This document shows, piece after piece, positions 54,751 through 63,884 of a DNA stretch of 64,000 nucleotides. The position numbers and the translations under genes were made by a program. This stretch comes from Kineosporia babensis (lineage in GTDB: Bacteria; Actinomycetota; Actinomycetes; Actinomycetales; Kineosporiaceae), in NCBI RefSeq assembly GCF_021129305.1, contig NZ_JAJOMB010000002.1, positions 558,001 through 622,000 on the forward strand, given 5' to 3'. Each line of letters begins with the position of its first letter. Position 1 is the first letter of the stretch. Under the pieces are notes generated by a model. The model ran no database searches, was not told the origin of the DNA, and worked only from the letters and a program-made list of their open reading frames with translations.

Positions 54751-56814
54751 ATGCGTACGGACACCCAGCCGGCAGTGAGCGGCGAATCGGTCTTCGACCG
54801 GCTCGAGGCGCTCCTGCCGTTTGTCTCCAAGCCGATCCAGTACGTCGGTGGGGAGCTCAACTCCACGATCAAGGAGTGGGACTTCGCCGGCCCGGAGACG
54901 GTGCGCTGGGCCCTCATGTATCCGGACGCGTACGAGGTCGGCCTGCCCAACCAGGGCACGATGATCCTCTACGAGGTCCTGAACGAGCGGCCCGACGCCC
55001 TGGCCGAGCGCACCTACGCGGTGTGGCCCGACCTGGAGAAGCTGATGCGTGAGCACGGCGTTCCCCAGTTCACGGTCGACGCACACCGCCCGGTGGGCGA
55101 CTTCGACGTGCTCGGCCTCTCGTTCTCCACCGAACTCGGCTACACCAACATGCTCACCGCGCTCGACCTGGCCGGGATCCCGATCGAGGCCGCCGAGCGC
55201 GGGATCGACCACCCGATCGTGCTGGCCGGCGGGCACGCGGCGTTCAACCCCGAGCCGATCGCCGACTTCATCGACGCCGCCGTGCTCGGCGACGGCGAGC
55301 AGGCCGTCGGGATCATCACCGACGTGATCCGGGAGTGGAAGCAGGAGGGCCGCCCGGGCGGCCGCGAGGAGCTGCTGTACCGGCTCTCCGGCACCGGCGG
55401 GGTCTACGTGCCCTCGCTGTACGAGGTGGAGTACCGGCCCGACGGCCGGATCAGCCGGGTCGCCCCGAAGCGCGCGGGCGTGCCGTGGCGGGTCAGCAAG
55501 CACACCGTGATGGACCTCGACGAGTGGCCGTACCCGAAGAAGCCGCTGGTCCCGGTGGCCGAGAGCGTGCACGAGCGGATGAGCGTGGAGATCTTCCGCG
55601 GCTGCACCCGGGGCTGCCGGTTCTGCCAGGCCGGGATGATCACCCGCCCGGTGCGTGAGCGCACCATCCAGGGGATCGGCTCGATGGTCGACTCCGGGCT
55701 GCGCGCCACCGGCTTCGAGGAGGTGGGCCTGCTCAGCCTGAGCTCGGCCGACCACTCCGAGATCGCCGACGTGACCAAGCAGCTGGCCGACCGCTACGAG
55801 GGCACCAACACCGGCCTGTCGCTGCCCAGCACCCGGGTCGACGCGTTCAACATCGACCTGGCCCAGGAGCTGTCCCGCAACGGCCGGCGCTCCGGCCTGA
55901 CCTTCGCCCCCGAGGGCGGCAGCGAGCGGATCCGCAAGGTGATCAACAAGATGGTCACCGAGGACGACCTGGTGCGCACCGTCGCGGCCGCCTACGGCGC
56001 CGGCTGGCGGCAGGTCAAGCTCTACTTCATGTGCGGTCTGCCCACCGAGACCGACGAGGACGTGCTGCAGATCGCCGAGCTGGCCAAGCGGGTGATCCAG
56101 ACCGGCCGCGAGGTCTCCGGCACCAAGGACATCCGCTGCACGGTCTCGATCGGCGGGTTCGTGCCCAAGCCGCACACCCCGTTCCAGTGGGCCGGCCAGA
56201 CCGCCCCCGAGGTGGTCGACGCCCGGCTGGCCAAGCTGCGCGACGCGATCCGCTCGGACAAGCGCTACGGCAAGGCGATCGGCTTCCGCTACCACGACGG
56301 CAAGCCCGGCCAGGTCGAGGGCCTGCTCTCGCGGGGCGACCGGCGGGTCGGCAAGGTGATCCGGGCGGTCTGGGAGGACGGCGGCCGGTTCGACGGCTGG
56401 AGCGAGCACTTCTCCTACGACCGCTGGATGGCCTGCGCCGACCAGGCCCTGGCCGACACCGCGGTGGACGTGGACTGGTACACCACCCGCGAGCGCGAGG
56501 AGACCGAGGTCCTGCCCTGGGATCACCTGGACTCCGGCCTGGACAAGGAATGGCTCTGGGACGACTGGCAGGACGCCCTGTCCGAGGACGAGGTCGAGGA
56601 CTGCCGCTGGACGCCGTGCTTCGACTGCGGCGTGTGCCCGCAGATGAACACCGAGATCCAGGTCGGCCCGACCGGGCGCTCGCTGCTGCCGCTGAGCGTC
56701 AAGGGCTCGCTGCTCGGCTCGGCGCCGGGCCTGGACGTGGCGCCCGGTCAGAGCGTGGTGCCGGGCCAGAACCGGGTGCACTCGCACACCCCCAACTACG
56801 GACCGGTGAACTGA
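54751..56814 (+). CDS. TIGR03960-family B12-binding-domain radical SAM protein
   Basis: 687 residues from ATG 54751. The N-terminal domain (about 1-250) is the B12-binding-like fold (MYPDAYEVGLPNQGTMILYE, GLSFSTELGYTNML, VLAGGHAAFNPEP). The radical SAM cluster motif FRGCTRGCRFCQAG gives Cys285, Cys289 and Cys292 for the 4Fe-4S centre. A C-terminal CFDCGVC may bind a further cluster or metal. In actinobacteria this gene and the next form a conserved pair upstream of rne; they are suspected to modify RNA or a ribosome-linked target, but the reaction is unknown. The stop overlaps the next start (TGATG). Confidence 0.92.
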   Translation: MRTDTQPAVSGESVFDRLEALLPFVSKPIQYVGGELNSTIKEWDFAGPETVRWALMYPDAYEVGLPNQGTMILYEVLNERPDALAERTYAVWPDLEKLMREHGVPQFTVDAHRPVGDFDVLGLSFSTELGYTNMLTALDLAGIPIEAAERGIDHPIVLAGGHAAFNPEPIADFIDAAVLGDGEQAVGIITDVIREWKQEGRPGGREELLYRLSGTGGVYVPSLYEVEYRPDGRISRVAPKRAGVPWRVSKHTVMDLDEWPYPKKPLVPVAESVHERMSVEIFRGCTRGCRFCQAGMITRPVRERTIQGIGSMVDSGLRATGFEEVGLLSLSSADHSEIADVTKQLADRYEGTNTGLSLPSTRVDAFNIDLAQELSRNGRRSGLTFAPEGGSERIRKVINKMVTEDDLVRTVAAAYGAGWRQVKLYFMCGLPTETDEDVLQIAELAKRVIQTGREVSGTKDIRCTVSIGGFVPKPHTPFQWAGQTAPEVVDARLAKLRDAIRSDKRYGKAIGFRYHDGKPGQVEGLLSRGDRRVGKVIRAVWEDGGRFDGWSEHFSYDRWMACADQALADTAVDVDWYTTREREETEVLPWDHLDSGLDKEWLWDDWQDALSEDEVEDCRWTPCFDCGVCPQMNTEIQVGPTGRSLLPLSVKGSLLGSAPGLDVAPGQSVVPGQNRVHSHTPNYGPVN

Positions 56815-57599
56815 TGGCGCGCATGCCCGAGGGCCCGCCCCCGCCGCCCGTCGTGCAGAAACTCCGCCTGCGCTACGCCAAGCGGGGCCGGCTGCGGTTC
56901 TCCAGCCACCGTGACTTCCAGCGCGCGCTGGAGCGGGCGCTGCGCCGGGCCGCGGTCCCGATGGCCTATTCGGCCGGGTTCAACCCGCACCCGAAGATCA
57001 GCTACGCCAACGCCGCGCCGACCGGTACCGCCAGCGAGGCCGAGTACATCGAGATCTCGCTGGCCGAGCGCCGGGAGCCGGAGGAGATCCGGGACGCGCT
57101 GAACAGTGCCCTGCCCGACGGCCTGGACATCGTCGACGTGGTCGAGGCCGGTCCCGGGCTGCTGGCCGACCGGCTGCAGGCCTCGGTCTGGCAGATCGAG
57201 CTGTTCGCCGACACTCCCGGCGAGGAGGCCGCGGCGGCCAACGACAGCACGGTCCGCGACGTGGTCGAGCGCTTCCTGGCGGCCGAGCGGGTCGAGGTCC
57301 AGAGGATGACGAAGAACGGGCTCAGGACTTTTGACGCCCGCGAGGCCGTTCTCCGGATCGAAGTGGAGCCTGGTGTCACATCAAGACCCGGTAACGGTTG
57401 TGCGATACTGAGCTTGGTCGTGCGGCATAACACACCGGCCGTACGCCCCGACGACGTCCTTTCCGCTTTCCGCGCGGTAGCCGACTTCGCGCCTCCGTCA
57501 CCACCCCGGGTGACGCGCCTGGCGCAGGGGCTGCTCGACGAGGCAGACGGATCGGTGACCGACCCATTGGTCCCCGATCGGGACGGCGCCGGCGCCTGA
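56814..57599 (+). CDS. TIGR03936-family radical SAM-associated protein (DUF2344)
   Basis: 261 residues from ATG 56814, coupled to the radical SAM gene; the open frame upstream is a shadow. Conserved opening KLRLRYAKRGRLRFSSHRDF, then AVPMAYSAGFNPHPKISYAN, EYIEISLAERREPEEIRDAL and GLDIVDV are typical of DUF2344, which in some bacteria is fused to the C-terminus of the radical SAM protein. It presumably supplies substrate recognition. About 160 bp of non-coding sequence follows before rne. Confidence 0.92.
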   Translation: MARMPEGPPPPPVVQKLRLRYAKRGRLRFSSHRDFQRALERALRRAAVPMAYSAGFNPHPKISYANAAPTGTASEAEYIEISLAERREPEEIRDALNSALPDGLDIVDVVEAGPGLLADRLQASVWQIELFADTPGEEAAAANDSTVRDVVERFLAAERVEVQRMTKNGLRTFDAREAVLRIEVEPGVTSRPGNGCAILSLVVRHNTPAVRPDDVLSAFRAVADFAPPSPPRVTRLAQGLLDEADGSVTDPLVPDRDGAGA

Positions 57600-57758
57600 C
57601 TGGTGCCGCGCCCCCAGCCCTGACCGGCTCGGCGCGCACCGCTGAGGGCGCAAGGTCTTGACTTCCGCCGCGACCGGTAGGCGCGGCGACCTACACGAGT
57701 GCCCCGAGCGGCGCCGACGCGGTGTGGTCGGCGCCCGGGGTTGAACGGGAGAACGCCC

Positions 57759-60700
57759 GTGGCGAGCAATGAAGAAACACCCGCGGTCGCAGATGGCGAA
57801 GAACGCAGCGGCGAGGTTGTCGGCAACGGTGGCGACCAGACCTCGACCGCCAGCACCACCGCAGGATCGGTCGCCGTACCCGACAGTGCAGCTCAGGCCG
57901 GCGCCGTGATCGGCGAGCCGGCCGGTGGACCGGTACCCGACCCGGGCGCGAAGACCGCGCCGGTCGGCGACCCGGCGGCCGCCCAGGACCGCACCGATGC
58001 CCCGGCGGCTCCGGCCGCTCCGGTGGCTTCGGCCGAGCCCCAGCGCACCCAGAACGTGAGCATGGCCAGCGACGCCGCGATCGCCGTGCCCGACGCCGCC
58101 GCCCCCGAGGCCGGCAGCGTTCCGGGCACCGAGCCCGCGGCCGTGGTCCCCGATCCGGAAGCGGCGGCCAGCACCACCACGCGCCGTCGCAGCACCCGGG
58201 CGCGCACCGCGAAGAAGGCCGTGGCTGCTCCGGCCGCTGCGGTTGAGGGCAACGACAGCACCGAGGCCGCCGGGGAGAGCGCGGCCGAGGGCGAGACCCC
58301 GGCTCCGGTCAAGCGAGCCCGGGCGCCGCGCAAGCGCACCTCCAAGCGGGCCGCTGCGGCGGTTGCGCCGGAGGCCGGCGAGAGCGTGGACGGCGGCGCC
58401 GTTGCTGCTGCGGACGGCCCGACGAGCACTGAAAGCACTGATCCGGCCGCGAGCACTGCGGCTGACAGCACTGTGACCGGCAGTGATGCGGTTGCCGGTG
58501 CTGGTGATGCGGCTGCGGCGGACACGGCGCAGGCGCTGGCCAGCGTGGCCGGTACCGAGCAGGCTCCGGCCGCTCCGGAGTCTGACGGCGGCCTGTTCGC
58601 CGAGCCGGCCCCGGCCAAGAAGACCACCCGCCGTCGCAGCACCCGCAAGGCGTCCGCCCCGGCCACCCGGGTGGCGGCGACCGAGCCGGACGAGGCCGCG
58701 ACAAGTGATGTGAGCAGCAGCCCGGCGGTCAGTGACGCCAAGGCTGACAGCAAGGCTGACGCCCCGGCGGAGGCCAAGGTGGAGGCCAAGGCCGAGAACG
58801 CTACGGCCGAGAGCACCCCGGCCACCGACTCCGGTGCGCCGAGCGCGTCGGCGACCACCGCGTCCTCTGCTGACGCCCGCCCGACCACCGCCCCGGCGAG
58901 CTCGCAGACTCCGGTGACCACACCGTCCGTTGCTGAAGCTCCCCGCACCCGCCCGCGTACCCGTGTGCGCTCCGCGGCCGAGCGCGCCGCGGAGGCTGCC
59001 GCCGAGGAAGCTGCTCAGGCCGCCCGCGACCAGGCCGCTGCCGCTCAGCGGGGCGACGCCCCGGAAGCCGGCCGCAGCTACACCGCCGCGGCCCAGGCCG
59101 ACGAGGCCACCGAAGCTCCTGCCCGACCGGCGATCATGCCGCTCTTCCAGGCCCCCGAGCCGGCCGCCCAGCGTCCGCGCCGGGCTGCCTCCCGCCCGGC
59201 CGGCCCGCCCAAGCCGGTGATCGAAGAGGCGCAGGACGCCGCCGCCACGCCCGCCGAGGACATCGACGAGGACGAGACCGTCGCCGCCGAGGACGTCGCC
59301 GAAGAGGCGACGGGCCTGCTGGAGGGCCCGGCGGAGGACGCCGCCGAAACTGAGGACGCAGGCGAGGAGGAAGACGCCGAGCAGGACGCGGAAGAGGGCT
59401 CCGAGGACGGCGAGGAAGAGGAGAGCAACGCTCCCCGCCGTCGTCGTCGCCGGGGTGGCCGGGGTCGTCGTGGCCGTAGCCGGGGCGACTCCGCCGAGCA
59501 GTCCGACGCCCCTGCCGCTGCTGCGGAAGAGGGTGCCGAGGAAGCCGAGCCGGCCGCGGAGGACTCCGAGGGTGGCGAGGACGAGGACGGCGAAGAGTCC
59601 TCCGAGTCCACCGGCAGCCGTCGTCGTCGCCGTCGTCGCCGCAAGGGTTCCGGCAGCACCGACGGTGAGGTCACCGTCGACGAGGGAACCACGGTCGTCA
59701 CCAAGGTCCGCGAGGGCCGTGAGGGTCGCCGCAGCGGCGGTACCAGCAGCGACGACGTCACCTCGGTACGCGGTTCCACCCGTCTGGAGGCCAAGAAGCA
59801 GCGCCGCCGCGAGGGCCGTGAGGCCGGCCGCCGCCGCACCATCCTGAGCGAGGCCGAGTTCCTGGCCCGCCGGGAGAGCGTCGAGCGCAAGATGGTGGTG
59901 CGCGAGCGCGAGGGTCGCACCCAGATCGGCGTCCTGGAAGACGGGGTCCTGGTCGAGCACTACGTCGCCCGTAAGACCCAGACCTCCACGGTCGGCAACG
60001 TCTACCTCGGCCGGGTGCAGAACGTGCTCCCGAGCATGGAGGCCGCGTTCGTCGACATCGGCAAGGGCCGCAACGCCGTGCTCTACGCCGGTGAGGTGAA
60101 CTGGGACGCCGCCGGCCTGGAGGGCCAGCCGCGCCGGATCGAGCACGCGCTGAAGGCCGGCGACTCGGTGCTGGTGCAGGTCACCAAGGACCCGATCGGC
60201 CACAAGGGCGCCCGCCTGACCAGCCAGATCTCGATGCCCGGGCGCTACCTGGTGTACGTGCCGGACGGCTCGATGACCGGGATCAGCCGCAAGCTGCCGG
60301 ACACCGAGCGCTCCCGCCTGAAGAAGATCCTGCGTGAGGTGGTGCCGGACAACGCCGGCGTGATCGTGCGCACGGCGGCCGAGGGCGCCAGCGACGAGGA
60401 ACTCGAGCGTGACGTCCAGCGGCTGCAGGCGCAGTGGGAGGACATCTCGGCCAAGGTCGGCTCGGTGAACGCGCCCGCCATGCTCTACGGCGAGCCGGAC
60501 CTGGCGATCAAGGTCGTGCGGGACGTCTTCAACGAGGACTTCAGCAAGCTGATCATCTCCGGCGACGAGGCCTGGGGCACGCTGCACGGCTACATCTCGC
60601 ACGTGGCGCCCGACCTGGTCTCCCGGCTGCAGCACTGGCAGGAGGACAAGGACGTCTTCGCCAAGTACCGGATCGACGAGCAGCTGGCCAAGGGTCTGGA

Positions 60701-61196
60701 CCGCAAGGTCTGGCTGCCCTCGGGCGGCTCGCTGGTGATCGACCGGACCGAGGCGATGACCGTCATCGACGTCAACACCGGCAAGTTCACCGGTGCGGGC
60801 GGCAACCTGGAAGAGACCGTCACCAAGAACAACCTCGAGGCCGCCGAGGAGGTCGTGCACCAGCTGCGGCTGCGCGACATCGGCGGGATCATCGTGGTCG
60901 ACTTCATCGACATGGTGCTGGAGTCCAACCGGGACCTGGTGCTGCGCCGGCTGCTGGAGTGCCTGGGCCGCGACCGCACCCGGCACCAGGTCGCCGAGGT
61001 CACCTCGCTGGGCCTGGTGCAGATGACGCGCAAGCGGGTCGGCCAGGGTCTGCTCGAGGTGTTCAGCGAGACCTGTGAGCACTGCGGCGGCCGCGGGCTG
61101 GTCATGCACGACGAGCCGGTGGAGAAGAAGCAGCAGGAGAACGGCAACGGCGGTGGGGGCGGCGGCCGTAAGGGCCGGAACAACCACCACCACTGA
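57759..61196 (+). CDS. rne: Ribonuclease E/G family endoribonuclease
   Basis: 1145 residues from GTG 57759, with GGGAGAA upstream (the frame is open further but lacks a ribosome site). Residues 1 to about 690 are low-complexity, Ala/Glu/Pro-rich with basic islands (RRRRRRGGRGRRGRSRG near 565-585). The S1 domain starts at about 745 (GNVYLGRVQNVLPSMEAAFV). The catalytic DNase I-like part holds Asp1004 (MTVIDVNTG) and Asp1048 (VVDFIDM), and the zinc-link is Cys1106/Cys1109 (CEHCGGRG). It ends in Gly, Asn and a His triplet. It starts mRNA decay and rRNA/tRNA processing and scaffolds the degradosome. Unlike in E. coli, the disordered scaffold is N-terminal, as is usual in actinobacteria, here very long. 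Confidence 0.96.
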   Translation: MASNEETPAVADGEERSGEVVGNGGDQTSTASTTAGSVAVPDSAAQAGAVIGEPAGGPVPDPGAKTAPVGDPAAAQDRTDAPAAPAAPVASAEPQRTQNVSMASDAAIAVPDAAAPEAGSVPGTEPAAVVPDPEAAASTTTRRRSTRARTAKKAVAAPAAAVEGNDSTEAAGESAAEGETPAPVKRARAPRKRTSKRAAAAVAPEAGESVDGGAVAAADGPTSTESTDPAASTAADSTVTGSDAVAGAGDAAAADTAQALASVAGTEQAPAAPESDGGLFAEPAPAKKTTRRRSTRKASAPATRVAATEPDEAATSDVSSSPAVSDAKADSKADAPAEAKVEAKAENATAESTPATDSGAPSASATTASSADARPTTAPASSQTPVTTPSVAEAPRTRPRTRVRSAAERAAEAAAEEAAQAARDQAAAAQRGDAPEAGRSYTAAAQADEATEAPARPAIMPLFQAPEPAAQRPRRAASRPAGPPKPVIEEAQDAAATPAEDIDEDETVAAEDVAEEATGLLEGPAEDAAETEDAGEEEDAEQDAEEGSEDGEEEESNAPRRRRRRGGRGRRGRSRGDSAEQSDAPAAAAEEGAEEAEPAAEDSEGGEDEDGEESSESTGSRRRRRRRRKGSGSTDGEVTVDEGTTVVTKVREGREGRRSGGTSSDDVTSVRGSTRLEAKKQRRREGREAGRRRTILSEAEFLARRESVERKMVVREREGRTQIGVLEDGVLVEHYVARKTQTSTVGNVYLGRVQNVLPSMEAAFVDIGKGRNAVLYAGEVNWDAAGLEGQPRRIEHALKAGDSVLVQVTKDPIGHKGARLTSQISMPGRYLVYVPDGSMTGISRKLPDTERSRLKKILREVVPDNAGVIVRTAAEGASDEELERDVQRLQAQWEDISAKVGSVNAPAMLYGEPDLAIKVVRDVFNEDFSKLIISGDEAWGTLHGYISHVAPDLVSRLQHWQEDKDVFAKYRIDEQLAKGLDRKVWLPSGGSLVIDRTEAMTVIDVNTGKFTGAGGNLEETVTKNNLEAAEEVVHQLRLRDIGGIIVVDFIDMVLESNRDLVLRRLLECLGRDRTRHQVAEVTSLGLVQMTRKRVGQGLLEVFSETCEHCGGRGLVMHDEPVEKKQQENGNGGGGGGRKGRNNHHH

Positions 61197-61210
61197 TTGA
61201 GGACGTCGGG

Positions 61211-61245
61211 CGTGCGGTCGGTTTCTTTGTGGAACCGGCCGCACG
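61211..61245 (+). terminator. Hairpin terminator of rne
   Basis: A 13-bp stem (CGTGCGGTCGGTT / AACCGGCCGCACG, one G-U pair) with a 9-nt loop lies 14 nt after rne. Confidence 0.8.
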
Positions 61246-61258
61246 TCGCGGTTTTGGC

Positions 61259-63004
61259 GTGAGGGTTCGGGCGCCTCGGTTGCGGGGACGCGGGTGGCTG
61301 AACTCGGAGCCCTTGACGCTGGAGGGCCTGCGCGGCCGGTGGGTGCTGCTGGAATTCTGGACGTCCGCGTGCGTCAACTGTGTGCACGTGATCGAGGAAT
61401 TGCGTTCAGTTGAGCGGGAGTTCGCGGACGTGCTCACCGTGATCGGGGTGCACTCACCCAAGTTCCCTTACGAGGCTGAGGCTTCGGCGGTACGGAACGC
61501 GGTGGAGCGGTATCGGGTGGAGCATCCGGTGCTGGACGATCCGGACCTGCTGAACTGGGACTCGTACGCGGTGAATGCTTGGCCCACCCTGGTTTTGATT
61601 GATCCGGCCGGGTATGTGGTGCGGCAGGCCTCGGGGGAGGGGCATGTCGCCGAGCTGGTGGGACTGATCGATCGGGAAGCAGCGGACGTGGGTGGTGGGC
61701 CTGCGTCGGCCGGCTCACCGATGGTCTCGTCGGCGGTTTCGGAAGGTGTGGGGGAGTTGGGCCTGCGCTTTCCGGGTGGGCTCCTGGCCTTGTTGCCTGA
61801 GGGTGGCCTTGTGGTGGCGGATACCGGGCATCACCAGCTGGTGGTCTCTGGGCCGGGCGTCTTTGTTTCGCCCTCCCCAGATCAGACCAGAATTGGTTCT
61901 TCGGAGCGGGGGCTGGTGGACGGGGCGGCTGAAGTCAGCCGGTTTGCTGACCCGCTGGGGTTGGCGCTGCTTCCTCCTGAGGTGGCGGACGAGGTCGGGT
62001 TCGAGGTGGTGATCGCCGACAGCGGGAACGACGCCATCCGTGGGCTGAGGCTGTCCGACTTTGCGGTCTGCACTGTGGCCGAGGGGATTTCGACGCCGGG
62101 TGACGTGGTCTGGTTCGAGGACCGGCTTGTTGTTGCCGGGATCGGGCGGCATCAGCTCTGGGCGGTTGACGTTCTCAGTGGCGTGGTGTCCCGCTATGCC
62201 GGCACCGGTAAGGAAGGACTGGTCGACGGGCCGGCCGAAAGTGCCTGGTTCGCTCAGCCTTCTGGTCTGGCGGTGGGGCCGGACGGGTTGTGGGTGGTCG
62301 ACGCGGAAAGCTCGGCGTTGCGGCTGGTGTACCGGGCCGGCGGTGGGCTTCAGGTCAGAACTGCTGTCGGACAAGGGCTTTTCGAGTACGGGGATGATGA
62401 CGGTGAGGGCTGGGCGGCCCGGCTGCAGCATCCGCTCGGGGTTGCGGTGCTGCCCGACGGCTCGGTGGCGATCGCCGATACTTTCAACTCCTCGATCCGG
62501 CGTTACGATCCGCGCACCGACCAGGTGACCACCCTGCGGACCGGGCTGCTGGAACCGTCGGCGCTCACCCTCGTCCATCATCGGCTCTGTCTGGCCGAGG
62601 CGGCCGGGCATCGCATTTCCTTGCTCGACGTCGAGTTCGACGACCCGCCCAGCCCGCCACCCACTCCGGTGCCGGTGCAGGATCTCGGCGAGTCGAGCGT
62701 CCATTTGCAGGTTGCTCTTGATCTTTCGCCCGGCGAAACGCTCGAAGAAACCTGGCTGGAGGTGACCCCGCATCCCGCCGGGCTGCTCGAGTCCGGCGCT
62801 GGTGGCGCGGCCGGGCTGGATCGCGAATTGATCTTCGCTGAGGGGATTTCCGGTGGGAGGATCAACGGCTGGCTGCTGGTCGAGGTCCGGGCGTCCTGGT
62901 GCGACGCAGCGGGTGCGGTCTGCCGTCTGCATCGACAGCGCTGGGAAGTTCCGGTGCGGCTGATCCCCGGAACGGCGTCCCGGCTGGAGCTTAGAGGTAG
63001 CTGA
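61259..63004 (+). CDS. Thioredoxin-like (TlpA-type) domain fused to NHL-repeat beta-propeller
   Basis: 581 residues from GTG 61259; the alternative GTG 61229 would lie in the loop of the rne terminator. No signal peptide. The thioredoxin fold opens LEGLRGRWVLLEFWTSACVN with the redox pair Cys38-Cys41 (CVNC), and AVNAWPTLVLIDPAG contains the cis-proline. From about 160, NHL-type repeats follow (GGLLALLPEGGLVVADTGHH, VVIADSGNDAIRGL, PDGLWVVDAESSALRLV, PDGSVAIADTFNSSIRRY), forming a propeller. This domain order is that of the NHLRC2-like family found from actinobacteria to animals; function is unsettled. Its end overlaps the convergent dehydrogenase by 14 bp. Confidence 0.9.
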   Translation: MRVRAPRLRGRGWLNSEPLTLEGLRGRWVLLEFWTSACVNCVHVIEELRSVEREFADVLTVIGVHSPKFPYEAEASAVRNAVERYRVEHPVLDDPDLLNWDSYAVNAWPTLVLIDPAGYVVRQASGEGHVAELVGLIDREAADVGGGPASAGSPMVSSAVSEGVGELGLRFPGGLLALLPEGGLVVADTGHHQLVVSGPGVFVSPSPDQTRIGSSERGLVDGAAEVSRFADPLGLALLPPEVADEVGFEVVIADSGNDAIRGLRLSDFAVCTVAEGISTPGDVVWFEDRLVVAGIGRHQLWAVDVLSGVVSRYAGTGKEGLVDGPAESAWFAQPSGLAVGPDGLWVVDAESSALRLVYRAGGGLQVRTAVGQGLFEYGDDDGEGWAARLQHPLGVAVLPDGSVAIADTFNSSIRRYDPRTDQVTTLRTGLLEPSALTLVHHRLCLAEAAGHRISLLDVEFDDPPSPPPTPVPVQDLGESSVHLQVALDLSPGETLEETWLEVTPHPAGLLESGAGGAAGLDRELIFAEGISGGRINGWLLVEVRASWCDAAGAVCRLHRQRWEVPVRLIPGTASRLELRGS

Positions 63005-63884
63005 CTCCGGTGAGTTCCTCGGCCTTTCGCCACAACTGCGCTGCGGTGGCCTCGTCCTGCGAAGCCGTGCTCGAGGTGGAGGGACCGGGAAAACCGCGCA
63101 CTTCACCCGGGCCGGTGGGGCCGTAGTACCCGCCGGGCCCGGCCTGAGAACTGCAGACCGCGAACAGCACCGACAGGGCCGCCTGCTCGGCCGTGTGCCC
63201 GGCCATCCGGGATGTCAGCGAGAGCAGGGTGTTCTGCACTTTTGAGCCGGTGTGCGAGGTGAGGTCGGTGTTGGCCACTCCCGGATGAGCGGCGATCGAC
63301 ATCACCTGCGAACGGGCTGCCCACAGACGGCGCTGAAGCTCACGGGCGAACAGCAGATCGGCGAGCTTGGACTGGGCGTAGGCGCCCCAGCGGGCGTAGC
63401 GGCGGCTCTCCCAGTTCAGGTCGTCCAGGTCGATCCGGCCGCGGCGGTGCACCACGCTGGAGAGGGTGACCACGCGCTCGGACAGCACCGGCAGCAGGAG
63501 CCCGGTGAGGGCGAACGGCCCCAGGAAGTTCGTGCCCATGTGCATTTCGAAGCCGTCGCGGGTGGTGCGGTGCGGCACCGCCATCACCCCGGCGTTGTTC
63601 AGCAGCACGTGCGCCCGGCCCACCTCGTCGGCGAAACGGTCGTTGAACTGCCGGACCGAGGTCAGGTCGGCCAGATCCAGCGGAAGTACCCGAACGTCAC
63701 CGGGCATGGTCTGGGCCGCAGCCTGTCCTTTTTCCATGCTCCGGCAGGCCAGCACCACTTTCGCGCCCCGTTCGGCGAGCGTCCGGGCCACCACGGCCCC
63801 GATCCCGCTGTTACCGCCGGTCACGATCACGGTACGGCCGTGCTGATCGGGGACGTGCTCGTCACTCCAGGACACGTCGCTCAC
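62991..63884 (-). CDS. Short-chain dehydrogenase/reductase (retinol dehydrogenase-like)
   Basis: 297 residues from GTG 63884. Cofactor loop VIVTGGNSGIGAVVA, LLNNAGVMAVP, the catalytic Ser in LSSVVHRRG and the Tyr-xxx-Lys pair in YAQSKLADLLFARELQRRL. HPGVANTDL after it is typical of the RDH11-14-like bacterial group, which act on NAD(P)H with lipophilic aldehydes or ketones; substrate unknown. The start overlaps the stop of the upstream GGDEF gene (GTGA), so the two are coupled. The 3' end overlaps the thioredoxin-NHL gene by 14 bp. Confidence 0.9.
   Translation of the reverse strand: MSDVSWSDEHVPDQHGRTVIVTGGNSGIGAVVARTLAERGAKVVLACRSMEKGQAAAQTMPGDVRVLPLDLADLTSVRQFNDRFADEVGRAHVLLNNAGVMAVPHRTTRDGFEMHMGTNFLGPFALTGLLLPVLSERVVTLSSVVHRRGRIDLDDLNWESRRYARWGAYAQSKLADLLFARELQRRLWAARSQVMSIAAHPGVANTDLTSHTGSKVQNTLLSLTSRMAGHTAEQAALSVLFAVCSSQAGPGGYYGPTGPGEVRGFPGPSTSSTASQDEATAAQLWRKAEELTGVSYL

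Noticed and set aside
57498-61244. 1248-codon minus-strand open frame opposite rne
   Set aside because: High-GC antisense shadow; Leu/Arg/Gly-rich with no motif, whereas the plus strand carries all RNase E catalytic motifs.
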